64,000 nt of DNA from Sporosarcina sp. FSL K6-1508 (GTDB lineage: Bacteria; Bacillota; Bacilli; Bacillales_A; Planococcaceae): positions 2,615,001 to 2,679,000 of the forward strand of contig NZ_JBBOXF010000001.1 in the NCBI RefSeq assembly GCF_038007465.1, read 5' to 3'. Position numbers and translations under genes: made by a program. Of the stretch, positions 8,904 to 16,837 are shown piece by piece. The notes beneath the pieces were generated by a model, which was given only the letters and a program-made list of their open reading frames with translations, searched no databases and was not told where the DNA came from. How positions within the stretch are numbered: the stretch's first letter is position 1; each line of letters opens with the position of its first letter.

Positions 8904-11045
8904 ATGAATTTAAAAGAAAAAGTACTTGATGATTTTGAGCATAATAATATGAATAAATATGAAATGAATCATTGCTTTGTTAAATCATATGTTATCTCCC
9001 TTAGCAATGATCAAGCAATGTATGGAAAGAGTAGTTTAAAAATAGAGTACAATTTCAGTGGTTGGTTATCAGGAAACGGTGCAATGTTTATCAAATTTAA
9101 AGACAATTTGAGTACGGATGTGATGCCGCGTAAGCTTGGTATTTGGGTATATAGTGATGGGAAAACGCCGTGGTTACGAGCATCTATCCTAGATGGCTTT
9201 GATGGGAGAAAAACAGTTAATCTCACAGCTGGAAATATAAATTGGCAAGGGTGGAAATACCTGGACGCACCATTAGATAAGAATTGGAAACTTCCACTAA
9301 GGCTTGAGCATATTTATGCTGTGGAAATTGATAAGGCGTATCAGGGCGACTCAAGCTATAATGGGATATTTTATATCGATCATTTACGATTTGTATATAT
9401 AGATGATGAAGATTTATCGGGTCCAACATTTAGCAACATATACCCAAAAAAGGATCTGGTATATAAGGATTCATTTACATTTCATGCCACAGCTACAGAT
9501 GATATGTCCGGTGTTGATCCAAATTCGGTTATCGTAAAAGTAAATAACAACAAAGTAAAACATTTTTTTTGTGAAAAATTAAATAAAATCAGTTATTCGT
9601 TTAATAATGTTGAGGAGGGTACATATCATATAGTCGTAAAAGCTAAGGACTTCGCGGGCAATAAGTCTGTTCCGTATATAGAAAAGGTAATTACTGTTGA
9701 CCTTAGTCCAGACTATGGAAAGCCTATATTATCAAATATTACACCAACAAAAACAGCGTTAGTATATACTAATACACCGCGTATTACATTTAATCTCATT
9801 GATGAAAAAAGTGGGGTAAATTCAAAGGACATTCTTGTAACAATAGACAACGAAAAACAGGTTGTTACATATCATGAAGAAACAGGTTGGGGGTATGCAG
9901 TATCAAAAAAAGAGCTGACTGATGGTGTGCATTACTTCACTATAATGGCAATGAATCGCTCAGGTAATAAGGTAGGCCCAATCAAAAAAAAATTCACAGT
10001 TAATGGATTAAATCAGCCTAAAGATAAAAATAATTTCAAGATTTCGGTCATTCCAGATACACATTCCTATGAATATGGACAGGCTGGACTATGTAGCGCA
10101 GTTAATGAGGGTACGGATTTTATTATACAAATGGGAGATATGGTTGATCAGTCCATGGAAGATGAATACATTCGTGTGCAGGAAAATTTACTGCTACTAG
10201 GCGATAAACCCATCCTGACGGTACCAGGAAATCATGAATCATTCCAGGGCAACCTTGATTCATATATGGGTCTATTTGGATCACCAACATATCACGTTAC
10301 ATATGGTAGTGTATTGTTTATTTTCTTAAATACGGCATACGATCAAAGTATTTGTATTTCTGATTCCACACAAATGGATTACTTAGAACAATTACTAGCA
10401 GAGAATAAACAAGAGAATATAGTCATAATTACTCATGTACCAACAAAAGATAGATTTGGTACTTCGCATGAAATGCAAAAGGAAGATGCAATGAAGTTAG
10501 AAAGAATCTTAGGTAATTACAAAAAGGAAAATAAATCTACTCAAATTACAGTATTATTTGGACATTTACATGTCATCGATCAATGGCATGTAGAAGATGT
10601 AAATTATATTATTACAGGGAATGGTGCATCAAAAGGATATGTAGCCAATAATCGGGGAAATATAGTAGGCCATGGTGTACTACATATGACATCAAGTGGC
10701 ATTAAATATGATTTCATACCGTATGTTGAAAAAGTATTTTTGATAAAAAATGATCTTCGAATAAAAGAGTTAAGTTTGATAAAAGGAACTTCACATCGTT
10801 TTAATATACAGGTTGAAATAAAGAAATTATTTTCAAACTATATAGTTGATATAACAGATTTCGATTTAGTCAGAAAAAAGTGGTCCTCCAAAAACGAAAG
10901 TGTTGTTAAAGTGAATAAACAAGGTATTGTTCAAGCAATTGACAAGGGTAATACTACGGTAATAGTTGAGGTATCGGGGAAGCGAGCGGAGATGAAAATT
11001 ATTGTAAAAGAAAGTAATGATGCTGATCACATAAAAATTGTATGA
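8904..11045 (+). CDS. Multidomain metallophosphoesterase with carbohydrate-binding and Ig-like modules
   Basis: A 713-residue protein. Residues 1-170 resemble a carbohydrate-binding beta-sandwich, residues 175-375 look like two Ig-like repeats (each with a DDMSGV/DEKSGV segment and an AGNKS/SGNKV ending), and residues 380-600 are a calcineurin-like phosphoesterase. Its metal ligands are visible: PDTH (383-386), GDMVDQ (about 411), GNHE (about 442), ITHVP and GHLH (about 553). The last 80 residues resemble a bacterial Big_2 Ig domain. No signal peptide is present, which is odd for such modules. It lies between murQ and murR. A role on phosphodiester-bearing wall polymers such as teichoic acid is a guess. 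Confidence 0.75.
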   Translation: MNLKEKVLDDFEHNNMNKYEMNHCFVKSYVISLSNDQAMYGKSSLKIEYNFSGWLSGNGAMFIKFKDNLSTDVMPRKLGIWVYSDGKTPWLRASILDGFDGRKTVNLTAGNINWQGWKYLDAPLDKNWKLPLRLEHIYAVEIDKAYQGDSSYNGIFYIDHLRFVYIDDEDLSGPTFSNIYPKKDLVYKDSFTFHATATDDMSGVDPNSVIVKVNNNKVKHFFCEKLNKISYSFNNVEEGTYHIVVKAKDFAGNKSVPYIEKVITVDLSPDYGKPILSNITPTKTALVYTNTPRITFNLIDEKSGVNSKDILVTIDNEKQVVTYHEETGWGYAVSKKELTDGVHYFTIMAMNRSGNKVGPIKKKFTVNGLNQPKDKNNFKISVIPDTHSYEYGQAGLCSAVNEGTDFIIQMGDMVDQSMEDEYIRVQENLLLLGDKPILTVPGNHESFQGNLDSYMGLFGSPTYHVTYGSVLFIFLNTAYDQSICISDSTQMDYLEQLLAENKQENIVIITHVPTKDRFGTSHEMQKEDAMKLERILGNYKKENKSTQITVLFGHLHVIDQWHVEDVNYIITGNGASKGYVANNRGNIVGHGVLHMTSSGIKYDFIPYVEKVFLIKNDLRIKELSLIKGTSHRFNIQVEIKKLFSNYIVDITDFDLVRKKWSSKNESVVKVNKQGIVQAIDKGNTTVIVEVSGKRAEMKIIVKESNDADHIKIV

Positions 11046-11097
11046 ATTTGAACCGTATAAAAGGAAGTTAGTTTTGAAAAAAGAAAGGGTTGATATC

Positions 11098-11970
11098 ATG
11101 TCATCTGTTACTGGTGGACTAGTTATGCTTACTGAAATGCTTCCGACATTGCCGCCATCTGAAAGGAAAATTGCGACATATATCATAAAAAATCCACAGG
11201 AGGCAATCTCATTAACGGCAATTGAGCTAGGTGAAAAAAGTTCAACGAGCGGTGCTGCAGTTATTAGGTTATGTAAATCATTGGATTTAAAAGGATTGCA
11301 GGATCTAAAACTAAGAGTTGCTGGTGATATTCAGAAGACAACTGAGCATGGATTTCGTGATATTGAGCCAAATGAACCGTTATTATCAATTATTGATAAG
11401 ATGACAAATAATAGCGTGAAAACGATTCGAGAAACAGCTGAAATGTTATATACAGAAGAGCTTGAAAAGGCCATTCAATTATTAAGGATTGCTAAAACAG
11501 TCCATTTTATCGGTGTAGGTGCTTCAAATATAATTGCCCAGGATGCTCAGCAAAAATTTCTAAGAATTGATAAGACTTCTTTTGCATTTCCAGATATGCA
11601 CATTGCTACAACACTTGTTGCTAACGCTAATAAAGATGACGTCGTTGTCGCTATATCCTTCTCGGGGGAAACACTAGAAGTTGCCAGAGTACTAGAATTG
11701 GCGAAGAAAAAAGGTGTCCATACAATTAGTTTAACTAAATATGGAAGCTCAATTGTTTCTAAACATGCGGATATAAAATTGTATACATCGGCAACAAGAG
11801 AGTCCACTTTTAGAAGTGGTGCAACTTCATCAAGAATTGGTCAACTTCAAGTGATTGACATACTCTTTATGGGTGTAGCCTCTTTGCAATATGATGAAAC
11901 AGTTAAACATCTTGAGGCGACTAGGGATGCTGTTAATTTTTTAACACATGGGACCCATAATACTAAATAA
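11098..11970 (+). CDS. murR: MurR/RpiR-family transcriptional regulator
   Basis: A 290-residue regulator with an N-terminal RpiR-type helix-turn-helix (residues 1-77; AIELGEKSSTSGAAVIRLCKS) and a C-terminal SIS domain (about 125-260; FIGVGASNIIAQDAQQK, AISFSGET) that binds a sugar phosphate. Its position inside the operon and its family indicate control of MurNAc use, with MurNAc-6-P the probable effector. The start is uncertain: ATG 11098 follows aaaggg at good spacing, but TTG 11074 also follows aaggaag and would add eight residues. Confidence 0.85.
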   Translation: MSSVTGGLVMLTEMLPTLPPSERKIATYIIKNPQEAISLTAIELGEKSSTSGAAVIRLCKSLDLKGLQDLKLRVAGDIQKTTEHGFRDIEPNEPLLSIIDKMTNNSVKTIRETAEMLYTEELEKAIQLLRIAKTVHFIGVGASNIIAQDAQQKFLRIDKTSFAFPDMHIATTLVANANKDDVVVAISFSGETLEVARVLELAKKKGVHTISLTKYGSSIVSKHADIKLYTSATRESTFRSGATSSRIGQLQVIDILFMGVASLQYDETVKHLEATRDAVNFLTHGTHNTK

Positions 11971-12043
11971 ATTGTACTTGTTCCATTGGGAGCTAACTTG
12001 ATTTAGGGGTGGCTTGTTTATTGTAAGAGGAGGCTATTGAGAT

Positions 12044-13021
12044 ATGTATGTACTAGGAATTGACGGGGGCGGCACAAAAACAACAGGGGTAATTGCTAAT
12101 ATTAAAGGGGAAAAAGTTGCAGAAGCAACTGTTGGTGGCTCCAATTTAAACAGTTTGGGTAGGGACATAGTCGAAGGTGAATTAACAAAGCTTATAAATA
12201 CATTAAGGGCGGAAAACAATGAATCTTTTTTACGAGTAACGAGAGTTTTTGCAGGAATGGCAGGAGGAGGCAATAAATCTAACAAAGCGGATGTACAAAA
12301 CATACTCACTTCTTTGCTTGCTCCCAGTGTGGACGTTACTGTCAATCATGATGCAATAACGGCATTATATTCGGGGACAATGGGAAGACCAGGGATAGTC
12401 CAAATTGCTGGAACAGGTGCAATTACATATGGGATAAATCAAAAAGGTGATCAAGGACGGGTAGGGGGCTGGGGGCATTTATTTAGTGACCATGGTAGTG
12501 GATATGCCATTGGTAGAGATGGTTTAAGTGCAGCTTTTATGTTCCATGATAGATTAGCTGAATATACATATTTACACGATTTGATTTTACAATACTTCGA
12601 AGCGAAGGAACTTCCATGTGTGGTTGGAGCAATCTATCAAGGGGGAAATCCTAAAGGAGTGATCGCTTCTTTGAGCAAGTTAGTAGTCGAAGCAGCTGAT
12701 TATGGCGATCAAATTGCTAAAGATATCATTAATGAAAACGGTATTCAATTAGGTAAGGCTATATCTACTTTGATAAAAAAGTTGTTCCCTGTGGAGCTGG
12801 CTACTGAAGCAATACCAGTTGTGCTGGCTGGTGGATTATTTAACAGATATGAGTTGTTTAAAGTATCTATTGAAAGAACAGTCAAAGATAACGATAGTCA
12901 TATAGAAGTTATTATACCCCAAATATTACCGGTCGGTGGAGCTGTAATCGCTGCCTTACTAGAAGAAAAGATAGAGATTAATAAAATGTTTACAGATGCT
13001 TTCTGTAGACATGAAAAATAG
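12044..13021 (+). CDS. murK: N-acetylmuramic acid / N-acetylglucosamine kinase, MurK-type (BadF/BadG family)
   Basis: ASKHA-fold sugar kinase of 325 residues. GIDGGGTKTTGVIAN is the phosphate-1 motif, AGTGAITYGIN the phosphate-2 region and DHGSGYAIGRDGL the BadF/BadG-type signature seen in GlcNAc and MurNAc kinases. In Gram-positives without a MurNAc phosphotransferase system, MurK phosphorylates MurNAc and GlcNAc before MurQ and NagA. That fits this operon, where sugars would enter by an ABC importer unphosphorylated and be freed by NagZ and NamZ. Whether it accepts one or both sugars cannot be told from sequence. Confidence 0.85.
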   Translation: MYVLGIDGGGTKTTGVIANIKGEKVAEATVGGSNLNSLGRDIVEGELTKLINTLRAENNESFLRVTRVFAGMAGGGNKSNKADVQNILTSLLAPSVDVTVNHDAITALYSGTMGRPGIVQIAGTGAITYGINQKGDQGRVGGWGHLFSDHGSGYAIGRDGLSAAFMFHDRLAEYTYLHDLILQYFEAKELPCVVGAIYQGGNPKGVIASLSKLVVEAADYGDQIAKDIINENGIQLGKAISTLIKKLFPVELATEAIPVVLAGGLFNRYELFKVSIERTVKDNDSHIEVIIPQILPVGGAVIAALLEEKIEINKMFTDAFCRHEK

Positions 13022-13034
13022 AAGAGGTGGAATT

Positions 13035-13991
13035 TTGACGAAGTATATATCGTGGACTAAAGAAAGAATAGAGGGCTTAGTTAATCTTTGGAACCAGGAA
13101 TTAAATGAAAGCTTTCCCATGAGCAGAAAACTGTTTGAGCAAAACAGTTTTCAAGATAAGAATATTTGTTATAGAGCATCACGTATAGCTGTAGATAGTG
13201 ATGACAAAGTAATTGGTTTTATCGTTGCGAAAAAGTGGCAAGAGCAACTAAGTGTTGAAATGAGGAAAGAAACGGGTTGGATACAAGTACTTCTAGTTAA
13301 TCATACGTATCGTAATCAAGGGATTGGTGATGAATTATTAAGACATGCCGAATCAACGTTGAAATCTGCTGGAATGAGGGAAGTACTACTTGGTAAAGAT
13401 CCTTGGCATTACTTCCCGGGAATACCTCAGCAATTTAATGATGTAGCAAGATGGTTTGAAGGGAAAGGATATGAAGCTTACGGAGAGGAGTATGACCTAA
13501 TTAATCATTATGACGGTCATAATAAGAATTCATTACCGACAGTTGACAATGCAATGTTTTCTATTCTTGATCCAAAGGATAAGGAAGATTTTTTAGATTT
13601 TCTTCATCGTTGCTTTCCTGGTAGATGGGAATATGAGGCGTTGCATTATTTTCAAAAAGGTGGCACAGGTAGAGAGTTTGTTGTCCTTAAAAAGAATGAC
13701 AAAATTATTGGATTTTCTAGAATAAATGATGCTAAATCACCGTTTATTGCTCAAAATGTGTATTGGGCACCCCTTTTTGATAAAGAGTTAGGTGGCATTG
13801 GACCTCTAGGTATTGATGCGAATGAACGTAAACAAGGGTATGGGGTTGCAGTAGTTGAAGCCGCAATCACATTTTTAAGGGGTCGTGACATAAATAATAT
13901 TGTCATTGATTGGACTGGGTTAGTAGATTTCTATAAAAAAATGGGATACGACGTTTGGAAAGGATATTATTCTTACAAAAAAAATCTATAG
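13035..13991 (+). CDS. Tandem GNAT-family acetyltransferase
   Basis: About 318 residues from TTG 13035 behind gaggtgg. An upstream in-frame start at 12996 would overlap murK and lacks a binding site. Two GNAT folds are visible: the first (residues 1-150) has the acetyl-CoA loop RNQGIGDELL, and the second (about 170-318) has ERKQGYGVAVVEAA. Double-GNAT proteins of this shape occur next to MurNAc and GlcNAc genes. Its substrate is unknown; an amino sugar or muropeptide is plausible by context. It is the last gene of the operon. Confidence 0.8.
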   Translation: MTKYISWTKERIEGLVNLWNQELNESFPMSRKLFEQNSFQDKNICYRASRIAVDSDDKVIGFIVAKKWQEQLSVEMRKETGWIQVLLVNHTYRNQGIGDELLRHAESTLKSAGMREVLLGKDPWHYFPGIPQQFNDVARWFEGKGYEAYGEEYDLINHYDGHNKNSLPTVDNAMFSILDPKDKEDFLDFLHRCFPGRWEYEALHYFQKGGTGREFVVLKKNDKIIGFSRINDAKSPFIAQNVYWAPLFDKELGGIGPLGIDANERKQGYGVAVVEAAITFLRGRDINNIVIDWTGLVDFYKKMGYDVWKGYYSYKKNL

Positions 13992-14574
13992 ATTGAATGT
14001 TATCAGAAGAAATATGACATTCAAGCTATTAGGAATGAAAATATTATCCTGGATGCCACGTGTACACAATTACGTTTTAATTAAAAATCGTCAAAAGAGG
14101 GTTTAATGGGTTAGTCAAAAAATATACAAAAAGCACTGTATCAATTAGTCGCACGAAAGAAGAATTTGAATTTAATAAAAATGCAAAAATATATGTTTAT
14201 AAAGCTGACCATATGGTGACTTAAACAGCATGTATAACCAAGAAAAGGGTTAGGGGAAAACCAAAGAGTAAAGTCTATTCTGTGCTAATTTAATCGATAG
14301 GAGTGACGGACCAAGTACCCATTCAAAATAGTAAAAAAGAAGGCGACATTTAGAGCGACATGTCGTCTTTTTAAATTTAAATTCACTTAAAGAATGTATT
14401 GATTCAAATGGGAACCAGGAGTAAAAGACATTTCCTGAAATTACTCAATAGCTGAAAGTTGCATTCCGGTATGAAGAGAACTTAGAGATTTTTAAGTGTT
14501 TTGTTCTTTTTAGTTTCAAACCAATTTTTAAGGGGAAAATACCACTGACTGTAAAAACAGCAGGAGATGATCCC
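13992..14574. other. Spacer with unassigned short frames and a terminator
   Basis: No intact gene is seen. A 30-codon frame at 14014-14106 (starting Met-Thr-Phe-Lys-Leu-Leu-Gly-Met) and a second open stretch ending near 14224 (Lys-Ala-Asp-His-Met-Val-Thr then stop) look like C-terminal remnants of lost genes; I do not recognise either. A terminator hairpin lies at 14338-14372. The part before the Cys-rich gene is AT-rich and should hold its promoter, but I see no convincing -35/-10 pair. Confidence 0.45.
14338..14372 (+). terminator. Rho-independent terminator
   Basis: AAGGCGACAT (14340-14349) pairs with ATGTCGTCTT (14360-14369) with one G-U pair, followed by T residues. It probably ends transcripts coming from the murein-sugar operon. 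Confidence 0.6.
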
Positions 14575-14901
14575 ATGAATACGAAATATGAAGAATGCTT
14601 AAAAGCATGTTTGGAATGCCTTGAGGCATGCAATACCTGTTTCGATGCGTGTCTGAAAGAAGAGAATGTTAAGATGATGGCCGAGTGCATTCGCTTGGAT
14701 CGTGAATGTGCAGATATATGTAGCTTTGCAGCACAAGCGATGACACGCAATAGTCCCTTTACTAAACAGGTTTTAGCCCTTTGTGCAGAAGTTTGCGAAC
14801 GTTGTGCAGAAGAGTGTGCTCAACACGACCACGATCATTGCAAGCGCTGCGCTGAATCTTGCCGAAAATGTGCGGAGGCATGCCGGCAAATGGCAGTGTA
14901 A
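14575..14901 (+). CDS. Four-helix-bundle copper-binding protein (Csp / YhjQ family)
   Basis: A 108-residue, cysteine-rich protein with many CxxxC spacings on predicted helices (CLKACLECLEACNTC, CAEVCERCAEECA, CKRCAESCRKCAEAC). This is the pattern of cytosolic copper-storage proteins (Csp, formerly DUF326; B. subtilis YhjQ is related), in which cysteines lining a four-helix bundle hold Cu(I). There is no signal peptide, so it is cytoplasmic. The start is ATG with caggag upstream. The lipoprotein gene that follows is of a family also met near copper genes. Confidence 0.85.
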   Translation: MNTKYEECLKACLECLEACNTCFDACLKEENVKMMAECIRLDRECADICSFAAQAMTRNSPFTKQVLALCAEVCERCAEECAQHDHDHCKRCAESCRKCAEACRQMAV

Positions 14902-15032
14902 GAAATATGCAGAAAACACCATCATTTAAGGAGCTATTTCTAGAAATGAAAAAGTATTTCTAGGGATAGTTTCTTTGTCGAATAAACTAATTAGGAAAAC
15001 GAAATTTAAGAAATCAGAGGTGTGTAAGTCAG

Positions 15033-15596
15033 ATGAAGAAACAATTACTTTTTTTAAGCGTTGCTATGATTGCAGTTTTAAGCGGGTGTGGAAATAGTAT
15101 TGGCAACGAGAAAAGAATAGACAGTACTAATGAATCTAAACAAGAAGTGATGGATATGAACATGAACCATTCGGGCTCAGGTGAAGTTCCTGAAAACTTA
15201 AAAGTGGCAGAAAATCCGACCTATAGAGTTGGAAGTCAAGCAATTATTAATACGGATCATATGGAAGGTATGGATGGTGCCGAGGCGACAATCGTGGGCG
15301 CTTATGATACTACAGCTTTTGCTGTATCTTATGTCCCGACAACTGGTGGAGAAAAAGTGATAAATCATAAATGGGTTATAAAAGAAGAACTTAAAAATGC
15401 GGGTGACGAAACGTTAGAAAAAGGAACAAAAGTCACCATTGAGGCAGACCATATGGAAGGGATGGAAGGGGCAAAAGCTGAAATCGATTCTGCTGAACAA
15501 ACTACAGTATATATGATTGATTATACGCCTACTACTGGTGGAGAAAAAGTAACAAACCATAAATGGGTAACGGAAAGTGAACTTTCCCCTAATTGA
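15033..15596 (+). CDS. ydhK: YdhK-family (DUF1541) lipoprotein with duplicated domain
   Basis: A 187-residue lipoprotein; the signal ends VLSGC with Cys19 lipidated. After a Met/His-rich linker (MDMNMNHSGSG) the mature part is two near-copies of a ~60-residue domain, each with ADHMEGM or TDHMEGM, a PTTGGEK segment and NHKWV. That is the DUF1541 arrangement of B. subtilis YdhK. The function is not established; repeated Met and His suggest metal contact, and its partner gene 131 bases upstream encodes a copper-binding protein. Confidence 0.85.
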   Translation: MKKQLLFLSVAMIAVLSGCGNSIGNEKRIDSTNESKQEVMDMNMNHSGSGEVPENLKVAENPTYRVGSQAIINTDHMEGMDGAEATIVGAYDTTAFAVSYVPTTGGEKVINHKWVIKEELKNAGDETLEKGTKVTIEADHMEGMEGAKAEIDSAEQTTVYMIDYTPTTGGEKVTNHKWVTESELSPN

Positions 15597-15768
15597 AAAT
15601 TATGCGGTTTTACTCCTTCTTAAAAGGGAAGTTAGGCAAACGTATGACGGATCAGGTGAGATATGTACGCATTTTTATGAACTATATATGTTGATCTAAT
15701 GACTCCTCTTGAATCTGCTGTGGCGGTCAATAATGAGAGAGTTGTAATTCGGAGTGTGGATTGTAGAT

Positions 15769-15860
15769 CGCTTGGCGCTGTGGGGATGCCTTTCGCCGTA
15801 AGCCTAGATTAGCGCTTCGCATCCAGTCTTACTCGGCGACCCCTTTGCCGCGCCTGCGCT
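15769..15860 (-). repeat. Dispersed intergenic repeat, copy A (inverted)
   Basis: Read on the minus strand this gives agcgcaggcgcggc, aagggg, gtaagactg, gaagcgc, ggcttacggcg, aggcatcccc, agcgcc. The element is the same as at 40828-40924 and resembles copies B and C. It has internal dyad symmetry (taagact / ggcttac). Confidence 0.65.
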
Positions 15861-15956
15861 AGGGTGTTCATTTATCGAGAGAAATGTAATTTTGAGTTGT
15901 AGATGCCCAGATTATAAGGTGATTACTAGTTGATAGCAATTATAGTCAAGAAAGAC

Positions 15957-16122
15957 GCACTCTAGGTTGTAGATTTCATCACAGATAATGAAATGCTTTT
16001 TCTCACATAGACCTTCCAGCGAAGACGCGACTTCGTGGTAGCCGGAGCGATAAGACTGAAAGTGCTCTCCTTTCCGGCTTATCGCGGGAGGCATCCACAA
16101 AGCGTCGAAGCGGTAATAGCAG
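15957..16122 (+). repeat. Dispersed intergenic repeat, copy B with repeated flank
   Basis: The core (16018-16112) reads agcgaagacgcg, gataagactgaaagtg, ggcttatcgcgggaggcatcc, agcgtcgaagcg. The left flank, with ggttgtagatttcatc and acatagacc, is also repeated in copy C, so the duplicated unit is about 150 bases long. Confidence 0.7.
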
Positions 16123-16181
16123 GATGACTAATTCATTCCACATGTATTGGGACATTTGTTGATCATATTCGATCGATTTAT

Positions 16182-16331
16182 GGCACTCCAGGTTGTAGGT
16201 TCCATCTCCGAAAACGAAATGCGTCTCAAATAGACCATTCAGCGCAGGCGCGATAAGACTGAAAGTGCTCTCCTTTCTGGCTTATCATGGGAGGAGCGTC
16301 GAAGCGATATTAGCAGGAATTCTAATTCTAT
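16182..16331 (+). repeat. Dispersed intergenic repeat, copy C with repeated flank
   Basis: This is a direct repeat of the unit at 15957-16122, offset by about 225 bases. It shares ggttgtaggttccatc, tagaccattcagcg, gataagactgaaagtgctct and agcgtcgaagcg, but has internal deletions around the centre. Confidence 0.7.
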
Positions 16332-16380
16332 CCATTGTAAAGCGCCTATGCCGTATTCATTTGTTCAATATATATAGTTT

Positions 16381-16418
16381 AAAACCGATTTTTCTTTTCA
16401 GAAAAAAATCGGTTTTTT
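16381..16418. terminator. Bidirectional-looking terminator hairpin
   Basis: AAAACCGATTTTT pairs with AAAAATCGGTTTT around a short loop, with T-rich ends on both strands. No gene immediately precedes it, so it may be the remains of a deleted gene or insulate the nag promoter. Confidence 0.6.
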
Positions 16419-16580
16419 GCTATCTCAAATGTATTAAATGGAGGAGTATTTATTGTAATAGAAACCCGTAATTCAACCTGACATGTTTGTGTATCCAAAA
16501 GCTTTCTTATAGGTGAAGCGTACGCTAGATAAGAGAGTCTTGAAACGAAACACTCTACTAGAGGCGGCTGGTAAAACATC

Positions 16581-16633
16581 TTGACTATAACTTGCTCACT
16601 ATTCTTTTATATTGGTATAGACAACTATACCAA
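16581..16633 (+). promoter_or_regulatory. nag promoter with NagR (dre) operator
   Basis: A -35 TTGACT (16581-16586) and a weak -10 TTTTAT (16605-16610) are followed directly by ATTGGTATAGACAACT (16611-16626). That sequence matches the dre operator bound by B. subtilis NagR (YvoA) before nagAB. It lies within a larger dyad, TTGGTATAG to CTATACCAA (16612-16633). Binding there would block initiation or escape. The cognate repressor is encoded at 18741-19472, so the operon should be autoregulated and induced by amino-sugar phosphates. Confidence 0.8.
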
Positions 16634-16837
16634 TTAAGTATATATTGAATATTAAGTTTAATTATTCAGACTTAGGAAACTATGAAGTATTAAATTGTAG
16701 AAAGGTTATAAAGTAAAAAATTCACGATTAGTCTTCGGCGGTTCGGTTCTTTGAAAAAATGAATCTCGGTCTCATGGTAATAGCTGAAATTGAACCACGA
16801 AAGACCATTATGTTTTTTTCATAAGGAGGAATGACGT

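Larger units (their letters stand above)
15597..16837. other. Long non-coding spacer with degenerate repeats and the nag promoter
   Basis: No credible gene lies in these 1.2 kb. It contains three copies of a dispersed repeat (15769-15860 inverted, 16018-16112, 16241-16306), a strong hairpin at 16381-16418, and the promoter and NagR operator of the nag operon. Short open frames across the repeats have no supporting ribosome-binding site. Confidence 0.7.

Noticed and set aside
16265..16471. 68-codon open frame in the repeat-rich spacer
   Set aside because: It runs through a repeat copy and the terminator hairpin, has no ribosome-binding site and no recognisable domain.
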